Origin: CAUSKK01 sp963532425
GTDB lineage: Bacteria; Pseudomonadota; Gammaproteobacteria; Cardiobacteriales; Cardiobacteriaceae
Direction: 5' to 3'
Assembly (NCBI GenBank): GCA_963532425.1
Contig: CAUSKK010000005.1
Location: forward strand, 39,815-103,814
Length of the DNA stretch: 64,000 nt
Part shown: piece after piece, positions 7,837 through 16,395 of the stretch
How positions within the stretch are numbered: the first letter of the stretch is position 1
How the letters are laid out: each line of letters starts with the position of its first letter
The notes under the pieces: model-generated
The model's database searches: none
Seen by the model: the letters and a program-made list of their open reading frames with translations, nothing else
Told to the model about the DNA's origin: nothing
Translations under genes and position numbers: made by a program

Positions 7837-9591
7837 GGAGCGCTTCGGGTTGGAACGCTGATTTTGCCGTTCCCGCTAGCTGCTGTCTTCCCATAGAAGA
7901 AGCGCTTCCCCCTCCCGGCCCGGGGTTGATTTAAAAGCGGCCGGCCCGGTCGAAGCGCTTCATTCTCAAGGGTTGGAACACCGCCAACCCGCCGTTATCT
8001 GGCGCGGCGCTGTGGCGGGAAATTCTCCTCGGCCGCCTTTAAACGAAGCGCTTCGTTCCGGCCGGCGGGAAAAATGAAGCGCTTCGGTTCTGGGGTTTGG
8101 ATAGCCACTGGCCACAGGGGGAGCGCTTCGCCAGGGGCAGTGCTAAAAGCCCAAAGCGCTTCTCTGACAAGAGTCTTTAAATCCCCAAGCGCTTCGGATT
8201 GGCCATCTGGAACGAAGCGCTTCCTCCAGCCGAAGCGCTTCCCTATTAAAACCCGGTAAATGGGTCGGGCCAAGGAGGCGCTTCAGTTTGGCCATCTGGA
8301 ACGAAGCGCTTCAATCCGGAAAGCCGCCTTCCCGCCGAAAGCTGACCAAAAAAGGGGAAGCGCTCCCCCTCAAACTGGCGCAGCGCTACGGCGGGCTGCT
8401 ATTGCTGGCGCGCCAGAACGAAGCGCTCCCCCCATCGCCGGTTTTCATCATCACCGGCCCCGGCCGCCTGGAACGAAGCGCTTCGCCCCGGGAGCGTTTT
8501 CTCCCTTTCGGGATTTTTAGAACGAAGCGCTTCATTCCCAACGGCCACCGAAGCGCTCCCTCAAAAAGACCGCCCTCGGCCGGGGGAGTGCGCTGGCCCA
8601 GGGCGAAGCGCTTCAATTTTGGAAAGTCCCGGGCCGGCTATCGGCTTCCGGTTGGGAAGCGCTTCGCTCTGGGAAAACTGGAAAAAAGTAGCGGGACCGG
8701 GGGAAGCGCTTTCTTTAGATTTAACCGTGCCAGCCGAAGCGCTTCGGCCGGAGGGTGCAGAAAACCCCATTGGGTGGAAAACAACCTTCCGGGCCGAAGC
8801 GCTTCGCCCCGGGGGTCGTTTTCTCCCTTTCGGGATTTCAGAACGAAGCGCTTCGGTGGCGGCGACGGGTTGAATTAACCCTGGAAGGAAGCGCTTTATT
8901 CCCCGGGCCCTCTTGATTTCTGGCGAAGCACTTCCCGCTGGAATAGAGGAAGCGCCTCAGCTCGGAAGACTGGCCCGTTCTGAAACGAAGCGTTTTGGTG
9001 GCAGCGATGGATTGGGGCCAGTTGGCTTCATTTCGGAAGAAAGCGCTTCGTTAGCGTTGTCCTCTTCCCACAGCTTTAAAAGCGGGAGCGCTTCGGCTTT
9101 AACTTCGTTGGCAAGAGAAAAGCGCTTCAAGCCGGGCAATCTTCTTTGAGGGAAGCGCTTCTACCGCCCTAACCCGGTTTAACGGAGCGCTTCGGCTCGG
9201 CGAATTGCCATTGGCGGCGCCGGCCATCTTCACCGTTGCCGCTTAACCGGTTTATTAAACCGAAGCGCTTCGGCCCGATAGCTCAAAATCATCAGCCCAG
9301 CAAAGGGGGGAGCGCTTCGTTGTGGAAAGCCGCCGTTCCAAAGGGACAAACCGAAGCGCTTCCTTTTGGGCCGCGACCGTTCGCCGATTAGCAAGCGCTT
9401 CACTCTGGAAACCTGAACCAGCCGGAAGCGCTTCACCCCAGGGACCGTTTTCTTCCTTTCGGGATTTTTAGAACGAAGCGCTTCGATTTAGTCCGGTTCC
9501 AGGGCCGAAGCGCTTCGGTCAAAAAAAAGGGAGCGGCTGCTCCCTTTAGTGGCCTTTGTTTAGCGGCCTGTGATGCCCGGTGCCGAAGCGC
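7837..9591. repeat. Dense GAAGCGCTTC palindrome array, about 1.75 kb
   Basis: No believable gene lies here. The open frames translate the palindrome as repeated KRF, EAL and SAS and have no ribosome binding sites. Exact or one-off copies occur at, for example, 8045, 8076, 8120, 8153, 8186, 8214 and 8232, mostly 28-44 bp apart. Many are extended to CCGAAGCGCTTCGG. A common variant replaces the left GA by GG. The segment separates two minus-strand genes. Confidence 0.9.
9518..9544 (-). terminator. Rho-independent terminator
   Basis: On the minus strand AAAGGGAGC pairs with GCTCCCTTT around a 4-nt loop and is followed by a run of T (A8 at 9518-9525 on plus). It lies downstream of the minus-strand gene ending at 9769, beyond the duplicated gene ends. 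Confidence 0.85.
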
Positions 9592-9601
9592 TTCCTTATC
9601 T

Positions 9602-9770
9602 AGGGCACTTCACCCTGCACCAGCCAGTTCTCGCCACTTCTTATGGCGCGAACGCAGCAGCACCGCGCTAGGGGCCGAGCTGGCTCAGGGCACTTCACCC
9701 TGCACCAGCCAGTTTTCGCCACTGCGAACGGCGCGAACGCGGCAGCACCGCGCCAAGGGCCAAGCCCTTT
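9602..9770 (-). repeat. Two extra tandem copies of the 3-prime end of the next gene
   Basis: Two units of 84 and 85 bp (9602-9685 and 9686-9770) each hold about 46 bp matching the last codons of the gene that ends at 9769 (the GENWLVQGEVP region), plus a roughly 38-bp spacer. Each copy ends with its own stop codon in the place of the gene's stop: TAG, TGA and, for the real gene, TAA. They are fragments with no start and are probably not translated. Confidence 0.85.
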
Positions 9771-10881
9771 AGGGCACTTCACCCTGCACCACCCAGTTCT
9801 CGCCACTTCTTATGGCGCGAAACTTCCCACTAAATTGCCCATTGCTGACCTTCACCGTGGCGGTGTTTTCGCCGTCGTCATAGCGCACCTCATCAATGTT
9901 CAGGTCGGCGAAACGGCTGGCATCGCGGCGGGCCAGCTCGGCCCGCACCGCATCGCCCGGGGCCAGGGAACTGACGCTGGCGGCGCAGCCAAAATCCACC
10001 TCGCCCTTGAGCACCCGCCAGCCCTCATCGCTCTCCTGCAGCGGCACCAGCGGCAATTCCACCTCGCTATGGTCGGCCTGGCGCACGGTCAGGCGGACGC
10101 CCTCCAGCTGGCCATCGCTGCCCTGCACCGGCGTGCTGCGGACAATCTGCACCGGCGCCGGCGGGGTTTTCGGCCGCTGTTCCTGGAAGCAGCGCGCCAG
10201 CCGGGCCCGGTAGACCTGAGCATCGCCAATGTGGGGCGGCACGCGCAGCAGCGCCGCCAGGGCCGGGCCGTCGCCGCGATAGAGGGCCAGGGTGAAATCG
10301 CCGGCCACCTGCTCCGGACTGCGGCCGTCCCGGGGTATTCCCAGCGGGGCGGTGGCGTCCAGGGGGCTGAGTTCGTCGGCGCCGGGGCCGTTGTCGGCGA
10401 AGAGCCGGTTATAGGAAGCGCTCTTGCCGTTGCCGGCCGGCGGCGGATTGTTGCCGGAGCTGACGCTGCTAGCGCTGCTGGCACCCAGCCCCCGTTCGAT
10501 GCGGGGGTCATAGCCCGGCGGTGTGGCCGTGGCGGTGCCGAAGCCGGCGGCCGGGTCGATTTCGATGCGCCGGTCATAGCCGGCCGGGGCCGGGGTCAGC
10601 CGGGCCGGGTCGGTAACGACGGGAACGGAGTTATTTGAACCCGGCTGGCCCATGACCTGGTTGTAGGAGGCCGCCGCGCTCGGCCGGGGGGCCACCCGCG
10701 TTTCGCCCGTGTTGGAAACGGCCTGGGGCTGACCGCCGGGGCGCTGGTCGCCGAATTGGATATCGGCGCTGGGGGTGATGGCGTCGCTGTCGCGGCCGCT
10801 GCTGGCGTACCAGCTCGGGGTAATGGGGTCGGCCCAGAGGCTGGCGCTGGCGAGCAGGCCGAGACTGAGGATTTTTTTCAT
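9769..10881 (-). CDS. Secreted protein, unknown function
   Basis: Unrecognised 370-residue protein with a signal peptide (MKKILSLGLLASASLWA). The next roughly 150 residues are a Pro/Gly/Ser-rich, low-complexity linker containing two similar tracts (GYDRRIEIDP and GYDPRIERG). The C-terminal part has a folded look. It contains FTLALYRGDGPALAALL and, near the end, DGENTATVKVSNGQFSGKFRAIRSGENWVVQGEVP in two pieces. That alternation resembles small NTF2-like or DUF4878-type domains, a weak guess. A single Cys pair may form a disulfide. It overlaps the upstream nnrD stop codon by 4 nt (ATGA), so the two are translationally coupled. Confidence 0.7.
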   Translation of the reverse strand: MKKILSLGLLASASLWADPITPSWYASSGRDSDAITPSADIQFGDQRPGGQPQAVSNTGETRVAPRPSAAASYNQVMGQPGSNNSVPVVTDPARLTPAPAGYDRRIEIDPAAGFGTATATPPGYDPRIERGLGASSASSVSSGNNPPPAGNGKSASYNRLFADNGPGADELSPLDATAPLGIPRDGRSPEQVAGDFTLALYRGDGPALAALLRVPPHIGDAQVYRARLARCFQEQRPKTPPAPVQIVRSTPVQGSDGQLEGVRLTVRQADHSEVELPLVPLQESDEGWRVLKGEVDFGCAASVSSLAPGDAVRAELARRDASRFADLNIDEVRYDDGENTATVKVSNGQFSGKFRAIRSGENWVVQGEVP

Positions 10882-11771
10882 GGTTTCTCCTGATGGTTAA
10901 GGGCCAGCAAAGTGGCCTGTTGGCGTAGACGACGGACGGCCGGCGCCAGCTCCGAGGCGCGCAGGCCAATCAGCGGCACCGGCCCGTCGTTGTAACTGTC
11001 GGCGGCGGCCCCGTGGAGCCAGACCCCGCCGGGAAGCGCTTCCTCCGGTGGCAGACGCTGGGCCAGCAGGGCCCCGAGCATGCCGGCGAGCACGTCGCCA
11101 CTGCCGCCGCTGGCCAGGGCCGCATTGCCGCTGTCGTTTTCCCAGAGCTGGCCCTCGGGGCTGGCAATCAACGTCCGGCAGCCCTTGAGCACTATCCAGG
11201 CGTGGAAGCGCTGCACCAGCTCCAGAGCGGCGGCGCGGCGGTCGCGCTGGACGGTTTCGGCATCGACGCCGAGCAGCCGGCCGGCCTCGGCGGGGTGGGG
11301 GGTGAGCACGTGCAGATTGGCATTGCGGGCCAGCAGGGCGCTCAAATCGGCGTCCCGGGCGAGCAGATTCAGGGCGTCGGCATCGAGCAGCAGCGGCTGA
11401 TTCTTGCCGGCACAGTGTTTGATGGTGCGGGCCAGAATGAAGGCGGCGGCGGCGCTGGTGCCGAGGCCACAGCCGATGACCCAGCTGTCAATATGGTCGT
11501 TGCTGAACACGTGGTTACTGGTGGCCAGCATGACTTCGGGATAGCCGGGCAGATAGGGCTGGGGTAGCTTTTCCTCGCAGAAAACGGCGCTGACCCGGCC
11601 GGCGCCGAGCTGGACGGCGGCGGTGCTGGCCAGCACCAGGGCCCCGCTGAAGCCGGGGCTGCCACCGAGCAGGGCCAGATGGCCGAAGTCGCCCTTGTGG
11701 CACTCCCGGGGGCGCGGGGTGCAGAGCCGGGGGAAACGCTGGACGAAGGTATGAAGGGAGCTTGGGGACAT
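10878..11771 (-). CDS. nnrD: ADP-dependent NAD(P)H-hydrate dehydratase
   Basis: Repairs damaged NADH and NADPH by dehydrating their S-hydrates, using ADP. The 297-residue ribokinase-like domain has the family landmarks FGHLALLGGSPGFSGA, DADALNLL, LTPHPAEAGRLLG and ASGGSGDVLAGMLGAL. Bacterial versions are usually fused to the NnrE epimerase (YjeF_N). Here only the dehydratase is present, so the epimerase must be encoded elsewhere or be absent. AGGAAAATCT precedes the start. It is divergent from the nitroreductase at 11880 and coupled to the secreted-protein gene downstream. An exact GAAGCGCTTC lies inside it at 11033-11042, read as Glu-Ala-Leu. Confidence 0.9.
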   Translation of the reverse strand: MSPSSLHTFVQRFPRLCTPRPRECHKGDFGHLALLGGSPGFSGALVLASTAAVQLGAGRVSAVFCEEKLPQPYLPGYPEVMLATSNHVFSNDHIDSWVIGCGLGTSAAAAFILARTIKHCAGKNQPLLLDADALNLLARDADLSALLARNANLHVLTPHPAEAGRLLGVDAETVQRDRRAAALELVQRFHAWIVLKGCRTLIASPEGQLWENDSGNAALASGGSGDVLAGMLGALLAQRLPPEEALPGGVWLHGAAADSYNDGPVPLIGLRASELAPAVRRLRQQATLLALNHQEKP

Positions 11772-11879
11772 AGATTTTCCTGCTGTTCACTTGAAGGCGC
11801 TGATTGTATGCTGTGCCCTTCAGCCATGCAAAACGCCCCGGCGGCCGGGCCCCGGACGTTTTTAACCCAGGATTTAGCT

Positions 11880-12605
11880 ATGCTCATTGACCTACTCCAA
11901 CGGCGCCGGGCCGTCCGCCATTTTGATTTTCTCCAGCCTTTGAATCCGGAGACGGTGCGGGACTGTCTGCGCCAGGCCACCCTGGCCCCCAGCGCCGCCA
12001 ATCTCCAGCTCTACGAATTCCACCACATCAGCAATGCCGAGCTGCTAAAGGCGCTGGTGCCCATCTGTCTGAACCAGCAGCCGGCGGCGACGGCGGCCCA
12101 GCTGGTGGTTTTTGTCTGCCGCCAGGACAAGGCCCGGGAACACTGCCGAGCGGTGCTGCGCCGGGCCGAGGACAATCTCAGCAGCCACAGTTCGCCGGCC
12201 AAGCTGGAGGAGCGCCTCGCCAAGCAACGGCGCCTCTACCAGCGCTGGCTGCCGCTGGTCTATGCCCAGGGCGGCCTGCTCGGCCTGCTGCGGTCGCTTG
12301 GGGCGGCCCTGGTGGGCCTGCGCCGGCCGGTGTGGCGGGAGGTCAGCGCGGCCGACGTGCGCATCGGCGTGCACAGGAGCTGCGCCCTGGCGGCCCAAAC
12401 CTTTATGTTGGCCATGGCCGAGGCCGGCTATGACACCTGCCCGCTGGAGGGCTACGACAGCCGCCGCCTGCGCCGGGCGCTACGCCTGCCCCGGGGCGCG
12501 GAAATCAGCCTGGTGGTGGCCTGCGGCATCCGCCACCCCCAGCGCGGCCTCCACGGCGAACGGTCGCGGCTGCCCTTCGGCGAGGTTTACCGCCGCTGGG
12601 AGTAA
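11880..12605 (+). CDS. Nitroreductase-family flavoprotein
   Basis: Predicted FMN-dependent NAD(P)H oxidoreductase of 241 residues. It begins with LLQRRRAVRHFD and has LAPSAANLQLYEFH, the family's FMN-phosphate and quinone-side motif. The C-terminal half has AAQTFMLAMAEAGYDTCPLEGYD, the other conserved block. A Lys/Arg-rich stretch in the middle (about residues 90-130) is typical of the insertion that varies between subfamilies. I use the ATG at 11880 (AGGA 9 nt upstream), because the longer frame runs into the divergent promoter region. The natural substrate cannot be inferred. The stop codon lies inside the first palindrome of the next array. Confidence 0.85.
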   Translation: MLIDLLQRRRAVRHFDFLQPLNPETVRDCLRQATLAPSAANLQLYEFHHISNAELLKALVPICLNQQPAATAAQLVVFVCRQDKAREHCRAVLRRAEDNLSSHSSPAKLEERLAKQRRLYQRWLPLVYAQGGLLGLLRSLGAALVGLRRPVWREVSAADVRIGVHRSCALAAQTFMLAMAEAGYDTCPLEGYDSRRLRRALRLPRGAEISLVVACGIRHPQRGLHGERSRLPFGEVYRRWE

Positions 12606-12975
12606 GCGCTTCGGTTCCAGCAGTCCTATTAAAAGGAAGCGCTTTGTTCGTTGAAAACTAGAAAGAAGGAAGCGGTTGCTGCGCCACGGCGTGGCTCGCT
12701 GCGCCTCTGCGCTCCTTCGGAGCTTGAAGCGCTTCTAACTGGGCCGCCAGCAGGAAGCGCTTCGTTTCCAGCCAATCCTTTTTTACTAGTAGAAAGGGGG
12801 AGCGCTTCAGGCTCACAGCCCAGAAGGAAGCGCTTCAGCCGGGGAACTCTTTATTTAGAGCGAAGCGCTTCGGCCTGAAGGGATAGATTTTCCAGCTGCA
12901 GAAAAAGGGAAGCGGTTGCTGCGCCACGGCGTGGCTCGCTGCGCTTCTGCGCTCCTTCGGAGCTTGAAGCGCTTC
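12603..12975. repeat. Palindrome array with a 68-bp duplicated module
   Basis: About ten GAAGCGCTTC-type palindromes lie between convergent genes. A 68-bp segment at 12668-12735 recurs at 12908-12975, exactly 240 bp later, with one mismatch that I can see. Each copy holds GAAGCGGTTGC, a CACGGCGTG hairpin and ends in a full palindrome. No gene is supported in 12606-13131. Confidence 0.9.
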
Positions 12976-13080
12976 ATTCTGAACCCCAGCAGGGGGGGAA
13001 ACGGGAGCTGGGGCGACGTCGGCGGCTCCGACTTGCAGTCAGAGGCGCCGAGGCCGGTCGGAGGGGGAAGCGCGCGACAT

Positions 13081-13107
13081 AAAAAAACGTGGGTTTGCAC
13101 CCACGTG
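13081..13107 (-). terminator. Rho-independent terminator of terD
   Basis: On the minus strand CGTGGGT pairs with ACCCACG around a short loop and is followed by T7 (A7 at 13081-13087 on plus). It lies 25 nt after the terD stop. Confidence 0.85.
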
Positions 13108-13131
13108 GTTTCTGGTCGTAAAACTCAAAGG

Positions 13132-13707
13132 CTAGACGTGTACGCCGTAGTTCAGCGCCAGCGCCCGCAGGCCGCCGGAATAGCCCTGGCCGACGGCGCG
13201 GAATTTCCATTCGCCGTTGTGGCGATAGACTTCGCCGAAAATCATCGCCGTTTCGATGGAGGCGTCCTCGGCCAAATCGTAGCGGGCGATTTCGCCGCCG
13301 GTCTTCTGATTGACGCAGCGCACAAAGGCATTTTTCACCTGGCCGAAGTTCTGTTTGCGCGCCTCGGCCTCGTGAATGGTTACGGTGATGGCGATTTTCT
13401 GCACGTCCGCCGGCAGCTTCAGCAGCTGGATAAGAATGCTCTCGTCGTCGCCGTCGCCCTCGCCGGTGCGGTTATCGCCGGTGTGCTTGACGCTGCCATC
13501 GACGCTCTGCAGCTGGTTGTAGAAGATGAAATCCTGGTCGTTGCGCACCTTGTCGCCGGGGCCGAGCAGAAAGGCGCTGGCGTCCAGGTCAAATTCGGTG
13601 CCGTCGGTGCTGCGCGCGTCCCAGCCCAGGCCGATGAGCAGTTCACTCAGATTCGGGTCTTCCTTATTGAGGCTGACGTTGCCTCCCTTTTGCAATTTTA
13701 CTGCCAT
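13132..13707 (-). CDS. terD: TerD-family calcium-binding stress protein
   Basis: A 191-residue member of the TerD/TerE family, linked to tellurite resistance, phage inhibition and general stress. It is the usual size for single-domain TerD. Recognisable blocks are LGWDARSTDGTEFDLDASAFLL and, later, FYNQLQSVDGSVKHTGDNRTGEGDGDDE (in two pieces), whose Asp-rich loops bind calcium in known members. The C-terminal RYDLAEDASIETAMIFGEVYR block also fits. It stands alone, without terA, terB, terC or terZ nearby. Assignment to TerD rather than TerE or TerZ is by length and start sequence. GGAG lies 7 nt before the ATG, and the terminator of mqo lies directly upstream. Confidence 0.9.
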   Translation of the reverse strand: MAVKLQKGGNVSLNKEDPNLSELLIGLGWDARSTDGTEFDLDASAFLLGPGDKVRNDQDFIFYNQLQSVDGSVKHTGDNRTGEGDGDDESILIQLLKLPADVQKIAITVTIHEAEARKQNFGQVKNAFVRCVNQKTGGEIARYDLAEDASIETAMIFGEVYRHNGEWKFRAVGQGYSGGLRALALNYGVHV

Positions 13708-13718
13708 GTTTTTACTCC

Positions 13719-13740
13719 AAAAAAAGGGCCCAGCGGGCCC
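13719..13740 (-). terminator. Rho-independent terminator of mqo
   Basis: GGGCCCAGCGGGCCC forms a hairpin that on the minus strand is followed by T7. It sits between the mqo stop and the terD start, so terD transcription needs its own promoter or read-through. Confidence 0.75.
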
Positions 13741-13746
13741 GAAAAA

Positions 13747-15234
13747 CTAAGCTTTCAGCTGTAGCCACTTATTAATGTAGCCGCGCACCTGCTGCACCAG
13801 GGCCGGGTCTTCGTTGATTTTACGGCCATAGGAGGGAATGAGCTCGGCCAATTTCTCCTCCCAGTGGTTCTGCTGGTAGAGGGTGGCGAAGGCATCGCGC
13901 AGCACGTTCAGCATGATGGCCGGCGCCGTGGACGCCCCCGGGCTGGCGCCCATCAGGGTTACAAAGCTCTTGTCGGCGCTGGAGACGATTTCCGTACCGA
14001 ACTGCAGCTTCGCGCCCTCGGCGGTTTTTTTGATGATTTGCACGCGCTGGCCGGCGGTAATCAGCTCCCAGTCCTCGCGGCGCACGTTGGGGAAATACTT
14101 GGCAATTTCGCGCTGGCGGGCGGCGTCGTTGAGCAGGGCCTGGCCGACCAAATATTTAATCAGGTGGAGATTGTCCCAGCCGACGCGCAGGATAGCGCCC
14201 AGGTTGCTCAGGCGAATGGACTTGAAGAAATCCAGCCAGGAGCCGCGCTTCAGGAATTTGGTGCTGAAGAGGGCGAAGGGGCCGAAGAGCAGCATTTGCT
14301 TGCCGTCCAGATTGCGCAAATCCAGGTGGGGAACGGACATCGGCGGCGCGCCCTGTTCGGCCTTGCCGTAGACCTTGGCCGGGTGGCGGGCGGCCAGGGC
14401 GGGCTTGTCGATGAGCAGGAATTGGCCGCCCACCGGGAAGCCGGCGTAGTTCTTGGCCTCGGCGATGCCGGATTTCTGCAGCAGGCTGATGCTGGCACCG
14501 CCGGCCCCAATGAAGACAAATTTGCCGTTGACGGTGTAGCGCTGGTAGGTCTTCAGATTCATGACCTCAATGTCCCAGCTTTTATCAGCCTGCTGGCGGA
14601 AACCGATAACGCGCTGCTGCAGCCGCTGCTGGTAGTTGGGCCGGCTGCCCAGGGCGGCGGCCAGCTGTAGGGTCAGTTCACCGAAGTTGATGTCGGTGCC
14701 CTCGCTGCTGTGGCTGGCGGCCACGGGCTGGTTCGGGTCGCGGCCTTCCATAATCAGCGGCGCCCAGTTTTTGATTTGTTCCGGGTCGGCGGAAAACTCC
14801 ATGTCGGCGAAGAGCGGGTGTTTCTGCAAAGCCTCATGGCGGCGGCGCATATATTCCACGTTGGCTTCGCCCCAGACAAAGGCCATATGGTTGGTGGGGT
14901 GAATGAAGGTTTTCGGGTCCTGGAGCCGCTGGTTTTTCACCTGGGAGGCCCAGAACTGCCGGGAGATTTCAAACTGTTCCATGATGTTCACCGCCCGGCT
15001 GGTGGACACCGAGCCATCGGGATTTTCCGGACAGTAGTTGAGTTCGGCGTAGCCGGCGTGGCCGGTGCCGGCGTTGTTCCAGCCGTCGGTACTTTCGAGG
15101 GCGAGGGTTTCGCCCTGTTCCAGCAGCAGTAGTTGCAGCTGGGGCGCGAGCTCCTGCAGATAGGTGGCCAGCGTAATGCTGGCGATGCCACCGCCAACCA
15201 GTACCACATCAAAACTTTGTTTTTCCACTGTCAT
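13747..15234 (-). CDS. mqo: Malate:quinone oxidoreductase
   Basis: Membrane-associated FAD enzyme that oxidises malate to oxaloacetate and passes electrons to quinones, an irreversible alternative to malate dehydrogenase in the TCA cycle. The 495-residue product opens with FDVVLVGGGIASITLATYL (FAD-binding Rossmann motif). It has STDGWNNAGTGHAGYAELNY and, near the end, LMGASPGASTAPAIML, all typical of Mqo. I use the ATG at 15234, preceded by ATGAGG. The frame is open 26 codons further, but with no ribosome site. It lacks the TM segments of flavoprotein dehydrogenases that anchor themselves, as expected for a peripheral protein. Confidence 0.96.
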   Translation of the reverse strand: MTVEKQSFDVVLVGGGIASITLATYLQELAPQLQLLLLEQGETLALESTDGWNNAGTGHAGYAELNYCPENPDGSVSTSRAVNIMEQFEISRQFWASQVKNQRLQDPKTFIHPTNHMAFVWGEANVEYMRRRHEALQKHPLFADMEFSADPEQIKNWAPLIMEGRDPNQPVAASHSSEGTDINFGELTLQLAAALGSRPNYQQRLQQRVIGFRQQADKSWDIEVMNLKTYQRYTVNGKFVFIGAGGASISLLQKSGIAEAKNYAGFPVGGQFLLIDKPALAARHPAKVYGKAEQGAPPMSVPHLDLRNLDGKQMLLFGPFALFSTKFLKRGSWLDFFKSIRLSNLGAILRVGWDNLHLIKYLVGQALLNDAARQREIAKYFPNVRREDWELITAGQRVQIIKKTAEGAKLQFGTEIVSSADKSFVTLMGASPGASTAPAIMLNVLRDAFATLYQQNHWEEKLAELIPSYGRKINEDPALVQQVRGYINKWLQLKA

Positions 15235-15400
15235 ATTTGCCTCATTGGGAAGTTGAGAAGGGGGCAAAAATTGCCTTTCGGTAATGTAAAACAGTTTTTG
15301 CCCGCCGCGCAATTGCCCGCCGCCTTTTCTTGAAGCCTCCGATTAATTTTTTTTGGCGCGAACGGCCGGGCCGCCGCCGGCCAGAAACGAAGCCCGGCGC

Positions 15401-16015
15401 TCAGTCGGGCCGGCTGGTTTTCGGTGGCTGGGCTTTCCGGGCCGGGTCGGGGCGATAGTGGCCGGTGATTTTGAAGCTCCAGAGCATGTCCTCCTCCTGG
15501 ACGCCGGCGCCGATGTTGTGAATAACCAGCGGCGTGCCGTCCTCGGCCTTGCGGTCGGAGACGATGCCGATGTGGGGCCGGCCGTCGGGCAGATTCCAGC
15601 TGACGATGTCGCCGGCCTCGTAGTCCTGGGCGTCGCGGGTCGGGGGCAGGCTCCGGGCGTGGCGCTGGAAGTAGACCTGCAGATTCGGCACGCGCCGGTG
15701 GTCGATGTTGCGGTCGGGGCCCTTCAGTCCCCAGCGCTGGGGATAGAGGCGGAAATGGGCGCGCATGTCCTCGTGGACGCGTTGCTGCAGGTCGATGCCC
15801 TGAAGGCGCAGGGCGCGGACAACCACATCGGTGCACACGCCGCTGGTCATGGGCACGTCGCCGTTGGGATAGGCCAGGACGCGATAGCTAGCGTCATAGC
15901 CGGTGGTCAGGCCGATTTGGGCGCGGCCGTCCTTCACCAGTTCGCTGCGATTCCAGGCCAAGGCGGGCAGCAGCAGGACGGCCAACAGGGCACCGAGCAG
16001 GGGACGAAGATTCAT
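15401..16015 (-). CDS. DUF1287 domain secreted protein
   Basis: A 204-residue protein with a signal peptide (MNLRPLLGALLAVLLLPALA) and the DUF1287 domain, a family of periplasmic proteins distantly related to NlpC/P60 and amidase-like folds. Diagnostic stretches are SGVCTDVVVRALRLQGIDLQ, VHEDMRAHFRLYPQRWGL, NIDHRRVPNL and GDIVSWNL. The Cys in GVCTD and the His in RPHIGIV would be the candidate catalytic pair. The function is not established. The gene is separated from mqo by about 165 nt and ends before a palindrome array on its upstream side. Confidence 0.85.
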   Translation of the reverse strand: MNLRPLLGALLAVLLLPALAWNRSELVKDGRAQIGLTTGYDASYRVLAYPNGDVPMTSGVCTDVVVRALRLQGIDLQQRVHEDMRAHFRLYPQRWGLKGPDRNIDHRRVPNLQVYFQRHARSLPPTRDAQDYEAGDIVSWNLPDGRPHIGIVSDRKAEDGTPLVIHNIGAGVQEEDMLWSFKITGHYRPDPARKAQPPKTSRPD

Positions 16016-16056
16016 GATTCCTCCGAAAAAGGGGGAATGATAGGCCAGCGCCGGGG

Positions 16057-16274
16057 GAAGCGCTTCGGTCTTAACAGTTTCCCAACTCGAAGCGCTTCGC
16101 TCTGAACCTAGAGTTGGGCGAGAAGCGCTTCATTCCATTAGGTCAGGAGAAAGGAAGCGCTTCGAGCTGGGGAAAGTCTTTTACCGAAGTGCTTCGGTGA
16201 GTTGAATCAGACAAGGCCGGGGTATAAAAGGGGGAGCGCTTCGTTACCCGGGCTCGGGTGGAGGGAAGCGCTTC
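16057..16274. repeat. Very regular palindrome array (32-bp steps)
   Basis: Seven palindromes start at 16057, 16089, 16122, 16154, 16186 (GAAGTGCTTC variant), 16233 (GGAGCGCTTC variant) and 16265. The steps are 32, 33, 32, 32, 47 and 32 bp. Spacers are not alike. No gene is seen between 16016 and 16395. Confidence 0.92.
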
Positions 16275-16307
16275 GGTTGCAACGGGCCGGGGCTGAAGTG
16301 CGCCCAT

Positions 16308-16335
16308 AAAAAAGCCCCCGAAAGGGCTGGGGGCT
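16308..16335 (-). terminator. Rho-independent terminator of purH
   Basis: On the minus strand AGCCCCC pairs with GGGGGCT and is followed by T6. Just before it, in transcription order, lies a 28-bp fragment identical to part of purH (16334-16361 equals 16468-16495). Confidence 0.8.
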
Positions 16336-16395
16336 GGTCGCGGACGGAGCCGCCGGGCTGACCACCACGGGGCAGCCCCAGGCGACGGGAAGCGC

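Noticed and set aside
8260..8878. Proteins of 60-200 residues encoded in the arrays, such as 8288-8878, 35932-36327 and 47380-47973
   Set aside because: They are translations of the palindrome in three frames (KRF, EAL, SAS) with no ribosome sites and no domain content.
9600..9806. 68-residue frame at the tail of the secreted-protein gene
   Set aside because: It results from the duplicated gene ends and has no start context.
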